Below, in pieces: positions 24,767 through 32,881 of a stretch of DNA of 64,000 bases (positions within the stretch are counted from its first letter, which is position 1; every line of letters begins with the position of its first letter). The DNA lies in the NCBI RefSeq assembly GCF_008905045.1, contig NZ_VWMY01000044.1, positions 36,574-100,573 on the forward strand. The letters run 5' to 3'. Source of the DNA: Streptomyces albicerus. Its GTDB lineage: Bacteria; Actinomycetota; Actinomycetes; Streptomycetales; Streptomycetaceae. The position numbers and the translations under genes were made by a program. The notes under the pieces were generated by a model. It saw only the letters and a list, made by a program, of their open reading frames with translations. It ran no database searches and had not been told where the DNA came from.

Positions 24767-26467
24767 CTATCCCATGCCACGCCCCAACCGCCCGGCTGTC
24801 ATCCCCAAGCGGAACCTGGCCGTCTTCGGCAAATCCAGATGCTCGCCCCGGAACCGCGTCCGCAGTGCGCGATCATGCGTGACCAGGACGATCGCGCCCG
24901 GGTAGTCGAGCAATGCCGCCTCCAGTTCCTCTACCAGCGCCGGGGACAGGTGGTTCGTCGGCTCGTCGAGCAGCAGGAGGTCCGCAGGCTCCGAGACCAG
25001 CCGTGCCAGGTCCACGCGGCGGCGCTGGCCGTACGACAACTCGCCGATGCGCAGCCGGAGCTCCGCCGGGCGGAAGAGGCCGAGGGCCAGCAGGGCGTCC
25101 GCGTGCTCGTCGGCGGAGCCCACGCGGCCCAGCGCGAACGCCTCCGCCACCGTCAGGCCCGGCGGCCACGGCGTCTCGTCCTGGCGCAGATGGCCCACCC
25201 GGCCCGGCACCTGCACCGAGCCCTCGTCGGGCCGTAACTCACCTGCCAGCAGCTTCAGCAGCGTGGTCTTGCCCGCGCCGTTGGGGCCGGTGACCAGCAG
25301 CCGGCCGGCAGTGCCGAGGGTGAGGGAGTCCAGGCGGAGGCGGTCTCCTACACGTACGTCCGACAGTTGTACCGATACACGTACGTCCGACAGTTGTACC
25401 GAGGGGAGAACCACCGCTGACGCATCTGCGCCGTCCCCCGCCGTCCCGATGCACGCGGTGAAGGCCAGCGGCTCCGGTGGCGGCGCCACCGGATTCGCCG
25501 TCAGCCGGTCGACCCGCTCACGGGCGTTGCGGATACGGGCCATCGCGCCGTGCGCCCGGCCGCGGGCCCGGAAGCCGCCGTGGCCGAAGTTGGCCAGCGG
25601 GGCCTTGCGCGGGATGCCGTCGAGGCGGACCGCATGGCCGGCGGCCAGCCGCTCGTTGCGGGCCAACTCGGCCCGCCACTCCTCGTACTCCTGGAGCCGG
25701 CTGCGGCGTTCCGCGGCCTTGGCGGTGCGGTAGCCGGCGTAGCCGTCTCCGTACCGCGTGACCTTTCCCGCCTCGGCCTCCAGGACCGTGGAGGTCAGGC
25801 GCTCCAGGAAGACGCGGTCGTGGGTGACCGCGAGCACCGTGCCGGGGTGTGCCCGCAGCTGTGCCTCCAGCCACTCCACGGCCTGGTCGTCCAGGTCGTT
25901 CGTCGGCTCGTCCAGGAGCAGCAGTTCCGGGCGGCCTGCGAGGACGGCGGCCAGGGCCAGCCGGGAACGTTCGCCGCCGGAGAGGGTGCCGAGTCGTCGG
26001 TCGCGGGGGAGCGTGGGCAGGCCGAGATGGTGCAGAGCGAGGTCGACACGGTGGTCGGCGTCGTAGCCATCACGCGCCTCGTAGCGCTCGAGGAGGGCGG
26101 CGTACGCGGCGAGTGCCGCCGGGTCTGCGCCGTCGCCGAGCGCCTGCTCGGCCCGGCGCAGCTCCGCCTCCAGTGCGCGCAGGTCCGCGAGGGCCAGGTC
26201 GACGGCGTCCTGGACGGTGGCGGTCGGGGGCAGGGGGATGGTCTGCGGCAGGTAACCGATGCCGTCGGCGGCGGTCACGGTCAACTCGCCGCTGTCCGGG
26301 CGTTCCTGGCCCGCGATGAGCCGCAGGAGAGTGGACTTGCCGGAGCCGTTGTCACCGATGAGCCCGGCCTTCTCGCCCGGCTTCAGAGTGAAGGAGACCT
26401 GGTCGAGGACAGTGCGGCCGGGATAGCGCTTGGTGACGTGGTGAAGGGTGAGTTGTGAGCTGCGCAT
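24767..26467 (-). CDS. ABC-F family ATPase (ribosome-associated type)
   Basis: A 566-residue protein with two ABC domains and no membrane segment. First Walker A GDNGSGKS (about 38-45), signature LSGGE, Walker B LLLLDEPTNDLD; second GPNGAGKT, LSYGQ and LLLLDEPTNHLS. ABC-F proteins bind the ribosomal E site; many give resistance to macrolides, lincosamides or pleuromutilins, others are housekeeping. The linker before the second domain carries a 27-bp tandem duplication giving VQLSDVRVSVQLSDVRV. The substrate antibiotic cannot be inferred. Confidence 0.9.
   Translation of the reverse strand: MRSSQLTLHHVTKRYPGRTVLDQVSFTLKPGEKAGLIGDNGSGKSTLLRLIAGQERPDSGELTVTAADGIGYLPQTIPLPPTATVQDAVDLALADLRALEAELRRAEQALGDGADPAALAAYAALLERYEARDGYDADHRVDLALHHLGLPTLPRDRRLGTLSGGERSRLALAAVLAGRPELLLLDEPTNDLDDQAVEWLEAQLRAHPGTVLAVTHDRVFLERLTSTVLEAEAGKVTRYGDGYAGYRTAKAAERRSRLQEYEEWRAELARNERLAAGHAVRLDGIPRKAPLANFGHGGFRARGRAHGAMARIRNARERVDRLTANPVAPPPEPLAFTACIGTAGDGADASAVVLPSVQLSDVRVSVQLSDVRVGDRLRLDSLTLGTAGRLLVTGPNGAGKTTLLKLLAGELRPDEGSVQVPGRVGHLRQDETPWPPGLTVAEAFALGRVGSADEHADALLALGLFRPAELRLRIGELSYGQRRRVDLARLVSEPADLLLLDEPTNHLSPALVEELEAALLDYPGAIVLVTHDRALRTRFRGEHLDLPKTARFRLGMTAGRLGRGMG
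25349..25402. repeat. 27-bp in-frame tandem duplication in the ABC-F gene
   Basis: The unit beginning TACACGTACGTCC and ending TTGTACCGA is present twice without mismatch (25349-25375, 25376-25402). It adds nine residues to the loop before the second ATPase domain and preserves the frame. Confidence 0.85.
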
Positions 26468-26938
26468 GAACGGGTCCCTCCTGGCCGCGGGCTTCGGCCC
26501 GGGCCGGATCGGGTGGATGAGAGGGCACGACGGGGCGCGGCGATGGCGGAGCGGTGCTCTACGCCATCGGAGCCGGTTTTCTCACAGGGAACCCATGCGG
26601 AGGACGGTACGACACGGAGGAGGGATTTGGCAAGACGATACGTCTCGTCGTGGTCGCGGGTCTTGTCGCGAACGGGCCCCGCGCGGTGAGGTGGGCGTGG
26701 TGGCTCAACCTTTGCTGCGAGGGGTCAGTTGTCCTGTGACAGCCGATGTTGAGCACGTGCCATCGCACGTTGCACGGCGCAGCTCGGCCTCCCCTGACCG
26801 CCGTCGGCCGGAGCCTGTGCCGCTGTGCCGCGGTGCCGGCGCCACCGGCACCGGCACCGGCACCGCACGGACTCCACCGGACGCTCGACTGGCGACTCCG
26901 CACCGCCGCCGAGGGGATCGGAGGCGGCCGCGCTCCTT
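26468..26938. other. Upstream region of ABC-F with a single transposon-like end
   Basis: About 470 bases. It presumably holds the ABC-F promoter. At 26730 there is TGTCCTGTGACAGCCGATG preceded by TCAGT, which resembles the left end of the element at 33733. A short run of CACCGG repeats lies near 26840-26870. No convincing leader peptide or gene is seen. Confidence 0.4.
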
Positions 26939-27907
26939 CTACCAGTGCTGCTCTGTGTAGTGCGCGCGGAGCAGGTCGGCACCCCAGTCGTGGCGGACGT
27001 GCCGCCAGACGGAGTGGGCGTGATTGCCGTCGTCCTGAGTGTTGTCGTACTCGATGAGGAAGTCCGGGGCCCGTACGCAGTAGTAGTGCCGGTCCCCGGG
27101 AACGAGGCCGCCGGCCCAGGCGAAGGAGAGCGCGTCCAGTCCTCGCGCCACGGCATCGGACCAGCATTCCTGCGCGTACGCCGCGGGCGCGCGGTCGAGG
27201 TAGCGGCGCACCAGGCGCTCCAGCAGCCGCTGCTGACCGGGCGTCATGTCCCCGTACGGCAGGCCGGCCGGCAGCAGGTCTGGATCGGCGAACGGGTCGG
27301 CGCGGGTCAAGATGTCCTCCGGCGGCGCGGCGGCGAAGACCGCCTTCGCCCGTCGGCCGGCGTCCAGGTCCGTGACCAGCTCCCGGGCCAGGTCCTCCTC
27401 CGTCCCCAGCAGCCGGCGGCCGGCCTGCGGACCGTCCGTGATGTGCGCCGGCTCCGCCCCGATGAAGTGCGGCGTCACCCGCATCTCGGCCGACGTGATC
27501 AATATGTGTACGGCGAGGTGGTGGCCGTTCATCCGCCAGCCCCAAGGATCGTCGCCGTCCGGGTCGCCCAGCAGCCGCACCCAGTAGCGGTCGGCACCCG
27601 TGGCGCCGAGCATGGCCCGGCGGTGCCGCTCCACCTCGATCGCGCCGCGCGCCAGCTCCGCTCCGGGTGCGCTGTGCGCCGCGGCCAGCAGCGCGTCGAC
27701 AGCCTCGCGCTGCTCGCCGCCGAGGCCCTCGGTGGGCAGCCCGGGGCGCGGGCCCGGCAGATACGTCCATTCCCGCAGTTCCGGCGCGTCCAGCCGGGCG
27801 GGCCCCGCGCGCAGCTCGCGCACCTGCTCCGGCTCCAGCACGGACAGCAACGCGCGCACGGCCTCCCGCATCTCCGCGGCCGTCGCCTTCAACTGATTCC
27901 CGCCCAC
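26939..27907 (-). CDS. DUF3500-family protein
   Basis: A 322-residue protein with family text WGWRMNGHHLAVHILITS, TPHFIGAEPAHI and a C-terminal YCVRAPDFLIEYDNTQDDGN with HSVWR and LLRAHY. The function of DUF3500 is not established. The GTG at 27907 was chosen because it follows GGGAGGAGGAAC; an ATG at 27964 would add 19 unconserved residues. No signal peptide is visible from this start. Confidence 0.8.
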   Translation of the reverse strand: MGGNQLKATAAEMREAVRALLSVLEPEQVRELRAGPARLDAPELREWTYLPGPRPGLPTEGLGGEQREAVDALLAAAHSAPGAELARGAIEVERHRRAMLGATGADRYWVRLLGDPDGDDPWGWRMNGHHLAVHILITSAEMRVTPHFIGAEPAHITDGPQAGRRLLGTEEDLARELVTDLDAGRRAKAVFAAAPPEDILTRADPFADPDLLPAGLPYGDMTPGQQRLLERLVRRYLDRAPAAYAQECWSDAVARGLDALSFAWAGGLVPGDRHYYCVRAPDFLIEYDNTQDDGNHAHSVWRHVRHDWGADLLRAHYTEQHW

Positions 27908-28184
27908 CGTTCCTCCTCCCGTCGGCGCCCGATCTGACGCCCCCCGTGATCCATGGTGCGCCATGCGGCTTCGCCTGAGGGAAGCCCGTTCGAGAAAGGC
28001 ATGCGAGCGGTCGCGGGTCCGCTCCGCATGTGCGACGGGCCGTCAGCAAGCTGACCGCCCCCATGAATGATCGAGGTTGGGTGGGCTGCCTGGCCCGGTT
28101 GGCTGGGAATCGATTGAACGCCTGTCCAGCCTTGTGATTGCCTGACGTGCTGGCCAAACGGGTCGGCTGGGGGAGGGGTAAGGC

Positions 28185-28841
28185 ATGTTGGTTGGGCGGA
28201 ATCGGGGCAGACGTGGTCTAGCCGCTGTGGCCCTACTGGTCGGGGTGCTGGCAGCGCCTGTTGGGGTCGCCGGGGCCGCGGAGGTCGCGGCGCCGGTGCC
28301 GCCCGCAGGGACGATGAGAGACCTGGGCACGCTCAGCGGTGGGACGTCCAGCGTCGGGCGTGCGATCAACGACCAGGGCCTGGTCGCAGGGTACGGCGAC
28401 ACGGCGGGCGGCAGCGACCATGCGTTCTTGTGGTCTGTCTCAGGTGGCATGCGGGATCTGGGCACGCTCGGTGGGGAGATCAGCTCCGGGCAAGCGATCA
28501 ACGAGCGGGGCCAGGTCGCCGGGTTCGGCAACACGGCGGACGGCAGCCTGCATGCGTTCTTGTGGTCTGCCTCGTGCGGTATGCGGGACCTGGGCACGCT
28601 CAGTGGCGGGACCAGCTCCGGACAGGGGGTCAACGAGCAGGGGCAGGTCACCGGGTTCGGCACCGCGGCGGACGGCAGCGTGCATGCGTTCTTGCGGTCT
28701 GCCTCGGGCGGTATGCGGGATCTGGGCACGCTCAGCGGCGGGGCGACCAGCCTCGGGCAAGCGATCAACGAGCGGGGCCAGGTCACCGGGTTCGGCACCG
28801 CGGCGGACGGCAGCATGCACGCGTTCCTGTGGTCGCCCTAG
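28185..28841 (+). CDS. Secreted HAF-repeat protein
   Basis: A 218-residue exported protein. A Sec signal (ALLVGVLAAPVGVAGA, about 15-31) is followed by four near-identical 40-residue repeats of the form GMRDLGTLSGG...AINERGQVAGFG...HAFLWS, the HAF motif that forms beta-propeller-like blades. It stops just after a HAFLW element, so a partial propeller is likely and the 3' end may be truncated. ATG 28185 follows GGGAGGGG. Function of this family is unknown. Confidence 0.85.
   Translation: MLVGRNRGRRGLAAVALLVGVLAAPVGVAGAAEVAAPVPPAGTMRDLGTLSGGTSSVGRAINDQGLVAGYGDTAGGSDHAFLWSVSGGMRDLGTLGGEISSGQAINERGQVAGFGNTADGSLHAFLWSASCGMRDLGTLSGGTSSGQGVNEQGQVTGFGTAADGSVHAFLRSASGGMRDLGTLSGGATSLGQAINERGQVTGFGTAADGSMHAFLWSP
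28311..28841 (+). repeat. Four ~120-bp tandem repeats encoding HAF blades
   Basis: DNA units starting at each GGGAT/GAGACCTGGGCACGCTC are highly similar across about 120 bases. The last two are almost identical, suggesting recent duplication. Confidence 0.75.
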
Positions 28842-28888
28842 CCTCGCGCTTTCACGGCGTGGGCTGTCCGACAGGTGATCAAGTAACT

Positions 28889-29107
28889 GGAAAGTGCCCC
28901 TGACCAGGCAGAACGAGGATTGTCGAGGTCCTTGTTCCCGTGGCGTCGAAGGCACTTTCCAGGTGAAGAAGCGTAACGGGTTCTATCCGTGTGTCCGTGT
29001 GTCCGTGTCGAGGGCGGCGGTCGTGGGGCGGTGACGCAGACGGGCGCGGTGCTGCTGGTCGAGACGGTCCGCAAGGCCGGTCTGAACGGCCTCAACGAAT
29101 CGCTGTG
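28889..29107 (+). pseudogene. IS1380-family transposase 5' remnant
   Basis: GTG at 28963 starts VKKRNGFYPCVRVSVSRAAV; in another frame the sequence continues GAVTQTGAVLLVETVRKAGL to a stop at 29107. This corresponds to the first 45 or so residues of IS1380-type transposases with a frameshift. GGAAAGTGCC (28889-28898) and GGCACTTTCC (28951-28960) form inverted repeats at the IS end. The rest of the transposase is missing at a point where element-like sequence begins (about 29104). Confidence 0.6.
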
Positions 29108-30090
29108 ACCAGCGCTTTCACAACAGACCCCAAACCCCTTTGAGGCAGGTCGCGATCTCTCCTAAGTTGGCCCGCGTGACGATCGAGGTGCCCTACCAGC
29201 CGCTTCCGATGCACCAGTCAAACGTTCGCTACGCCCACGGCCCCGACTCTGCAGCACAGCCCGGCGTGCCCTCTGGCGAGACGATCGAGTTCGGCTGGAA
29301 CGACAGCGCGATATACCCCGGCACGTCCCGGAAGTTCTGGGTCCACGTGCCAGCGAGTTACAACCCTGCCAACCCAGCGTCGCTCATGGTGTTCCAGGAC
29401 GGATGGTGGTACCTGGACCCGGCCGGTGAGGTCCGCGGGGCGATCGTCCTGGACAACCTCATGCACCGGGGTGACATCCCGGTCACCATCGGCGTGTTCC
29501 TCGACCCCGGCATCTTCCCCGACGCCGAGGATCCGAAGAACCGCAACACCGAGTACGACGCATTCGACGATCGGTACGTCAGTTTCCTCCTGAACGAGAT
29601 CATCCCCGAGGTCGGCAAGCACTACTCGATCGCCGAGGACCCCGATCAGTGGGGCATCTGCGGTGGCAGCAGCGGCGGCAACTGCGCGTTCACTGCAGCA
29701 TGGCTGCGCCCCGACAAGTTCCGCCGGGTCATCGCGTTCCTGTCCAGCTTCACGCAGATGCCCGGCGGCAACCCCTACCCCGAACTCATTCCCCGCGTCC
29801 CCAGCAAGCCGCTGCGCATCTTCCTCCAAGCGGGCCATCGTGACCTGCGCTGGAACGAGCCCGAGGGGAACTGGCTCGCCAACAACCTGCGCGTCGCGGC
29901 CGCGCTCGCGGAAGCCGGCTACGACTTCCGCCTGGTCCTGGGCGACGGCGGTCACAGCCCCAACCACGGCGGCGTTCTGCTCCCCGATGCCCTCCGCTGG
30001 ATGTGGCGATCCGACGAGGACTGAGTGCAGCCAGGTATTGATCAACAACCCTGAGCACCAAGGCGGCCAACTGAAGCACTCAAGGGCCAT
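29104..30090. mobile_element. Possible degenerate cargo element carrying the esterase gene
   Basis: The left side starts TGTGACCAGCGCTTTCA, close to the TGTGACTGAGCGCTTCA end of the element at 31649, and cuts an IS1380 remnant. The right side has GGCCAACTGAAGCACTCAA at 30065-30083, like the inverted ends of that family, and cuts a small membrane-protein gene. No target duplication is readable, so boundaries are uncertain. Confidence 0.35.
29176..30024 (+). CDS. Esterase D/Fes-like alpha/beta hydrolase
   Basis: A 282-residue esterase. It has YVSFLLNEIIPEVGKHYSI, the nucleophile elbow WGICGGSSGGNCAF (GGSSGG), and near the end AGHRDLRW and GDGGHSPNHGG, which would supply the catalytic Asp and His. 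The family includes enterochelin and S-formylglutathione esterases. No signal peptide is seen. The GTG at 29176 was chosen by fit to family starts; a TTG at 29140 is also in frame. It may be cargo of a degenerate mobile element. Confidence 0.8.
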   Translation: MTIEVPYQPLPMHQSNVRYAHGPDSAAQPGVPSGETIEFGWNDSAIYPGTSRKFWVHVPASYNPANPASLMVFQDGWWYLDPAGEVRGAIVLDNLMHRGDIPVTIGVFLDPGIFPDAEDPKNRNTEYDAFDDRYVSFLLNEIIPEVGKHYSIAEDPDQWGICGGSSGGNCAFTAAWLRPDKFRRVIAFLSSFTQMPGGNPYPELIPRVPSKPLRIFLQAGHRDLRWNEPEGNWLANNLRVAAALAEAGYDFRLVLGDGGHSPNHGGVLLPDALRWMWRSDED

Positions 30091-30108
30091 GAGACGTCGT
30101 GCCTGATC

Positions 30109-30213
30109 AGGAATCCAGCCCCGAGCCTCCATCGCCAGCAGAACCCGGTCCGCCAGGAACACGAGGACACCCAGCGCAACGACTCCTCCGGCAACCAGTA
30201 ACACGGTGTCCAT
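30109..30213 (-). pseudogene. Truncated small membrane protein
   Basis: Starts MDTVLLVAGGVVALGVLVFL and continues ADRVLLAMEARGWI, one membrane helix plus a short tail. Related Streptomyces proteins end a few residues later with a basic YWR-type tail; here the frame runs into repeat sequence and continues for hundreds of unconserved codons. The 3' end was probably replaced by the repeat near 30065-30110. It follows the upstream membrane-protein gene by 15 bases. Confidence 0.5.
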
Positions 30214-30228
30214 GATCAGCGACCGGGA

Positions 30229-30588
30229 TCAGCGACCGGACCTCAGGCGATCGACCCAGCGGCCAAGACCCCACCGTGACCGGCGAGGACGCGGCTGCAC
30301 CGGCCGACGACCTTCTGCTCCTGCCTGACCGGCTTCACCGGGGCTTCGCCCCCAGTGATCGTCGGGTGACAGGATCGGCGCCTTGCGTTCTGCCTGAGCT
30401 CGGATCTCAACGTGAGACTCGTGAGCGGTGATGCGGAACGCCTCCTCGTAGGAGGCCAGGGCCGCACTCACGGCGCCGCCTGCGAGACCGCGGCTGCGAA
30501 TACGTGATGCCAGCCAGGTGAAGAAACCCAGGACTGCGGCAAGGCCACCGATCAAGATCAGGAACGGTAAGAACGCATCCACCGGCAT
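30229..30588 (-). CDS. Hypothetical membrane protein
   Basis: A 119-residue protein: one membrane helix (DAFLPFLILIGGLAAVLGFFTWLAS, residues 4-28), then ALASYEEAFRITAHESHVEI and AERKAPILSPDDHW, then a basic Arg-rich tail. Proteins of this shape occur in pairs with the small MEARGW protein downstream in Streptomyces. No function is known. A transposon-like end (30596-30643) lies immediately upstream of the ATG, so its native promoter may be displaced. Confidence 0.65.
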   Translation of the reverse strand: MPVDAFLPFLILIGGLAAVLGFFTWLASRIRSRGLAGGAVSAALASYEEAFRITAHESHVEIRAQAERKAPILSPDDHWGRSPGEAGQAGAEGRRPVQPRPRRSRWGLGRWVDRLRSGR

Positions 30589-30595
30589 GAGCCTA

Positions 30596-30643
30596 CTGGC
30601 CAACTGTGATGCTCAGAGTGGCCAGCTAGCGTGCTCAGTCACA
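30596..30643. repeat. Solo right end of the TGTGACTGAG element family
   Basis: Two sites, CTGGCCAACTG and GTGGCCAGCTAG, precede the terminus GTGCTCAGTCACA at 30631-30643. This is the inverted form of the end at 35700 (TGTGACTGAG). No matching left end with the same flank (GCTGC) was found nearby. Confidence 0.55.
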
Positions 30644-30689
30644 GCTGCGCGTCACAAAGCCCGCCGTGGCTGACCTGATTCATTCGAAC

Positions 30690-31584
30690 TCATGCTCGAA
30701 TATCGAGGCATGTCTGCGAGACCGATGGCGAGCGGGCGGCGGTCCAGGTGAGCCGGCGCCCTCGTCTCCGCTCGGCTCGCTGCTGCCCGGCGGGCGTATC
30801 CGCCCTGGTACGGCGGTCAGGGCCGGTCATGACATGCCGCTGCTGCTCGCGCTCGCGGCCGAGGCCTCTCACACGTCGGTGGGCTGGGCGGCGGTGGGCT
30901 TGCCGCAGTTGGGGGCGCTCGCGGCGGAGGCGGCAGGGCTGGATGTGCCCGAGGCGGCGGTCCGGGAAGAACGGATTGTGAGGCGTGGTGAAGGGGTGCA
31001 GCGCAAGGCCCAGCGGTTCCAGCTTCCTGGCGGTCCAGTAATCCCCCGGACCGGATCCAGCAGCGCGCCATTCGGGCCGGTAATGGATCAAGCGGTTTCG
31101 GAAGCGCGCCAGCGTTTCGGCAGGCGTGTACGGCGCCTCGCTCTCATCGAATTCCTCCCTGCCGAGAAGCTGTAGGACCGTCTGTGCCCGCTCCACCAGT
31201 GGTGGCGGCCGGTAGCCCCACTTGTTCCCCAGTTCCGCGAGAACTGCTCGCTCGGCACTCTGGAGCCCTCCCCCTGCCTCCGCCTACGGCTAGGTTGTCC
31301 CCCTGGGCCGACTCCACCAGTTCGTTGAATGCGGCTTCTAGGAAAGCCGCCGCAGTCATGATGGTCGCCACCGCGTAAGTGCGATGCTCTGCTGCCTGAG
31401 CCTCGGACCAGGTGAGCCCTCGCGCCGTCTCTTCGGTATTGGGCTGAGCTGGGTTGTGCTCCAGCTCCCCGCACTTGCGGCAGAGCAATGTGGCCGCGAG
31501 CGCATGATCACGCGAGAACCAGTGCCACGCCATTATCTGTGCGTTATATGCCGACGCCTCCACCATGTGGACATAGTGAACCAA
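30690..31584 (-). pseudogene. Frameshifted hypothetical gene
   Basis: One gene appears split over two frames. The 5' part encodes AWHWFSRDHALAATLLCRKC, EHNPAQPNTEET and a helix ATIMTAAAFLEAAFNEL; near 31265, in a G-rich run, the sense shifts to LQSAERAVLAELGNKWGYRP, then TPAETLARFRNRLIHYRPEW and ALHPFTTPHNPFFPDR. The combined length would be about 230-280 residues. The family is unknown, but FRNRLIHYRPEW recalls HEPN-like proteins. Sequencing error in the G-run cannot be excluded. Confidence 0.55.
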
Positions 31585-31848
31585 ATATTGATATTAGGCC
31601 CGCTGGAGTGACGCGCTCATTGGACAGCGGTGACTCGGTCGCAACGGCTGAGACTGAGCGCTTCAGTTGGCCAGTTAGCGCGCGAGTTGGCCATTTGAGT
31701 GTTCTGCGTCGAGGGCTGCTACGTATCGCGCATAGACGTCGCAGCTATGAACTTCCAGCCGAACGCCGTACACGACAGCATGTGAGCTCTCATCTTTGCC
31801 GTCCATAACTGCAGAACGTGGTAGGCAGTACGGAACTTGGAAGCCGAC

Positions 31849-32667
31849 TTACGGGCGGTCAGGAGGCCGGGCATCCATCGGCTCCTCCGGGGTCCGCTCG
31901 GTGGCCTGCCTCGCCAGCTCGGCTCGGAGGTCGTCCGGGCCGAGCGCCAGCAGATCGCCGATCGCCCGGTTCCATCCGTCGGCCGCCTGCTCCACCGCGG
32001 AACAGAAGCCCCGTCGCACCGGGCGCCCGGCCACCATCAGGGCGAAAGCGGCGACCGGCCGCAACAGCCACCGCCCTCGCACGGTGACCGCGACGTCCAC
32101 CTGCCACCGGCCGTCATCCGTCATACGCGGTCGCAGATACAGCCGCGCCTCGAACAGCCGGTGCTTCAGCCGTGCCGTCGCAGGGGCACGAACCGCCGAC
32201 CGGGCCCGGGGCGCAAGGTCGACCGCCGCCCACCACGCGGCCAGGTCGAGCCGCGCTTTTCCTGACCCCCGGCGCAGCGCGCCCGATCCCTCTGGGCCCC
32301 GCACCCGTCCTTCGGCCTCCAGCAGCCGCGGTCGGTCGGGGGTGCTCAGCCGCAGAACCGTCCACACCGTCAAATCGTCCGAGATCAGTAGCTGTTCCAC
32401 GGCGATCGATTTGCTGCGCCGCCACTCACGTATGAGCACAGTCACCTGGTCCGTGGAGCCGGTTTCCGAGAGCTCGTACCGGGCGCCGGGCTGCAAGTGC
32501 CGACCCTTGATCAGTCGCACGTCCGCGACCGGCTGCCCGTTCTCCAGCACGATCTCCTGTCCGCGGCCCTGGGTGGATTCGGTGAAGTCCAAGATCAGCT
32601 TGGTGAGTTCCTGGAGCCGGTCGGGTCCCAGGGCAAGGACGGTCACGGAGTGTCGGAGAACGGTCAT
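31849..32667 (-). CDS. Cargo gene of unknown function, first unit of the composite element
   Basis: A 272-residue protein beginning MTVLRHSVTVLALGPDRLQEL. The first half is a mixed alpha/beta region with QEIVLENGQPVADVRLI and VEQLLISDDLTVWTVLRL; the second half is Arg- and Ala-rich with VTVRGRWLLRPVAAFALMVAG, a hydrophobic stretch that could be one membrane segment, and ends in a charged helix. I recognise no domain. It is the only gene of its element unit, in minus orientation. Confidence 0.6.
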   Translation of the reverse strand: MTVLRHSVTVLALGPDRLQELTKLILDFTESTQGRGQEIVLENGQPVADVRLIKGRHLQPGARYELSETGSTDQVTVLIREWRRSKSIAVEQLLISDDLTVWTVLRLSTPDRPRLLEAEGRVRGPEGSGALRRGSGKARLDLAAWWAAVDLAPRARSAVRAPATARLKHRLFEARLYLRPRMTDDGRWQVDVAVTVRGRWLLRPVAAFALMVAGRPVRRGFCSAVEQAADGWNRAIGDLLALGPDDLRAELARQATERTPEEPMDARPPDRP

Positions 32668-32881
32668 GTGGCTATCCGCCCGGAGACCGGATAAACCGGC
32701 CGTGCTGTTCGTCGCCGCCTTTGCAGTGCGCTCACTTTTCCCCACCCGGACTGTCAGACCTGCACGCAGCCCCTTGACGTTGCATCCAGCACAGCGAGTC
32801 TACAAAAGGGCGTCGGGGGCAGAGCCGGTGCAGGGGGCAGTCGGGCCCTGGCCGACGAGCACTCAACTGGCCAACTGAAGC

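Noticed and set aside
26559..26615. 18-codon leader peptide upstream of ABC-F (VSYRPPHGFPVRKPAPMA)
   Set aside because: No ribosome-binding site precedes the GTG, and no paired terminator/antiterminator stems are evident, so an antibiotic-sensing attenuator is not supported.
28889..28960. GGAAAGTGCC/GGCACTTTCC pair as an attachment site or transcription terminator
   Set aside because: It directly precedes the IS1380-type start codon and is best explained as the IS end.
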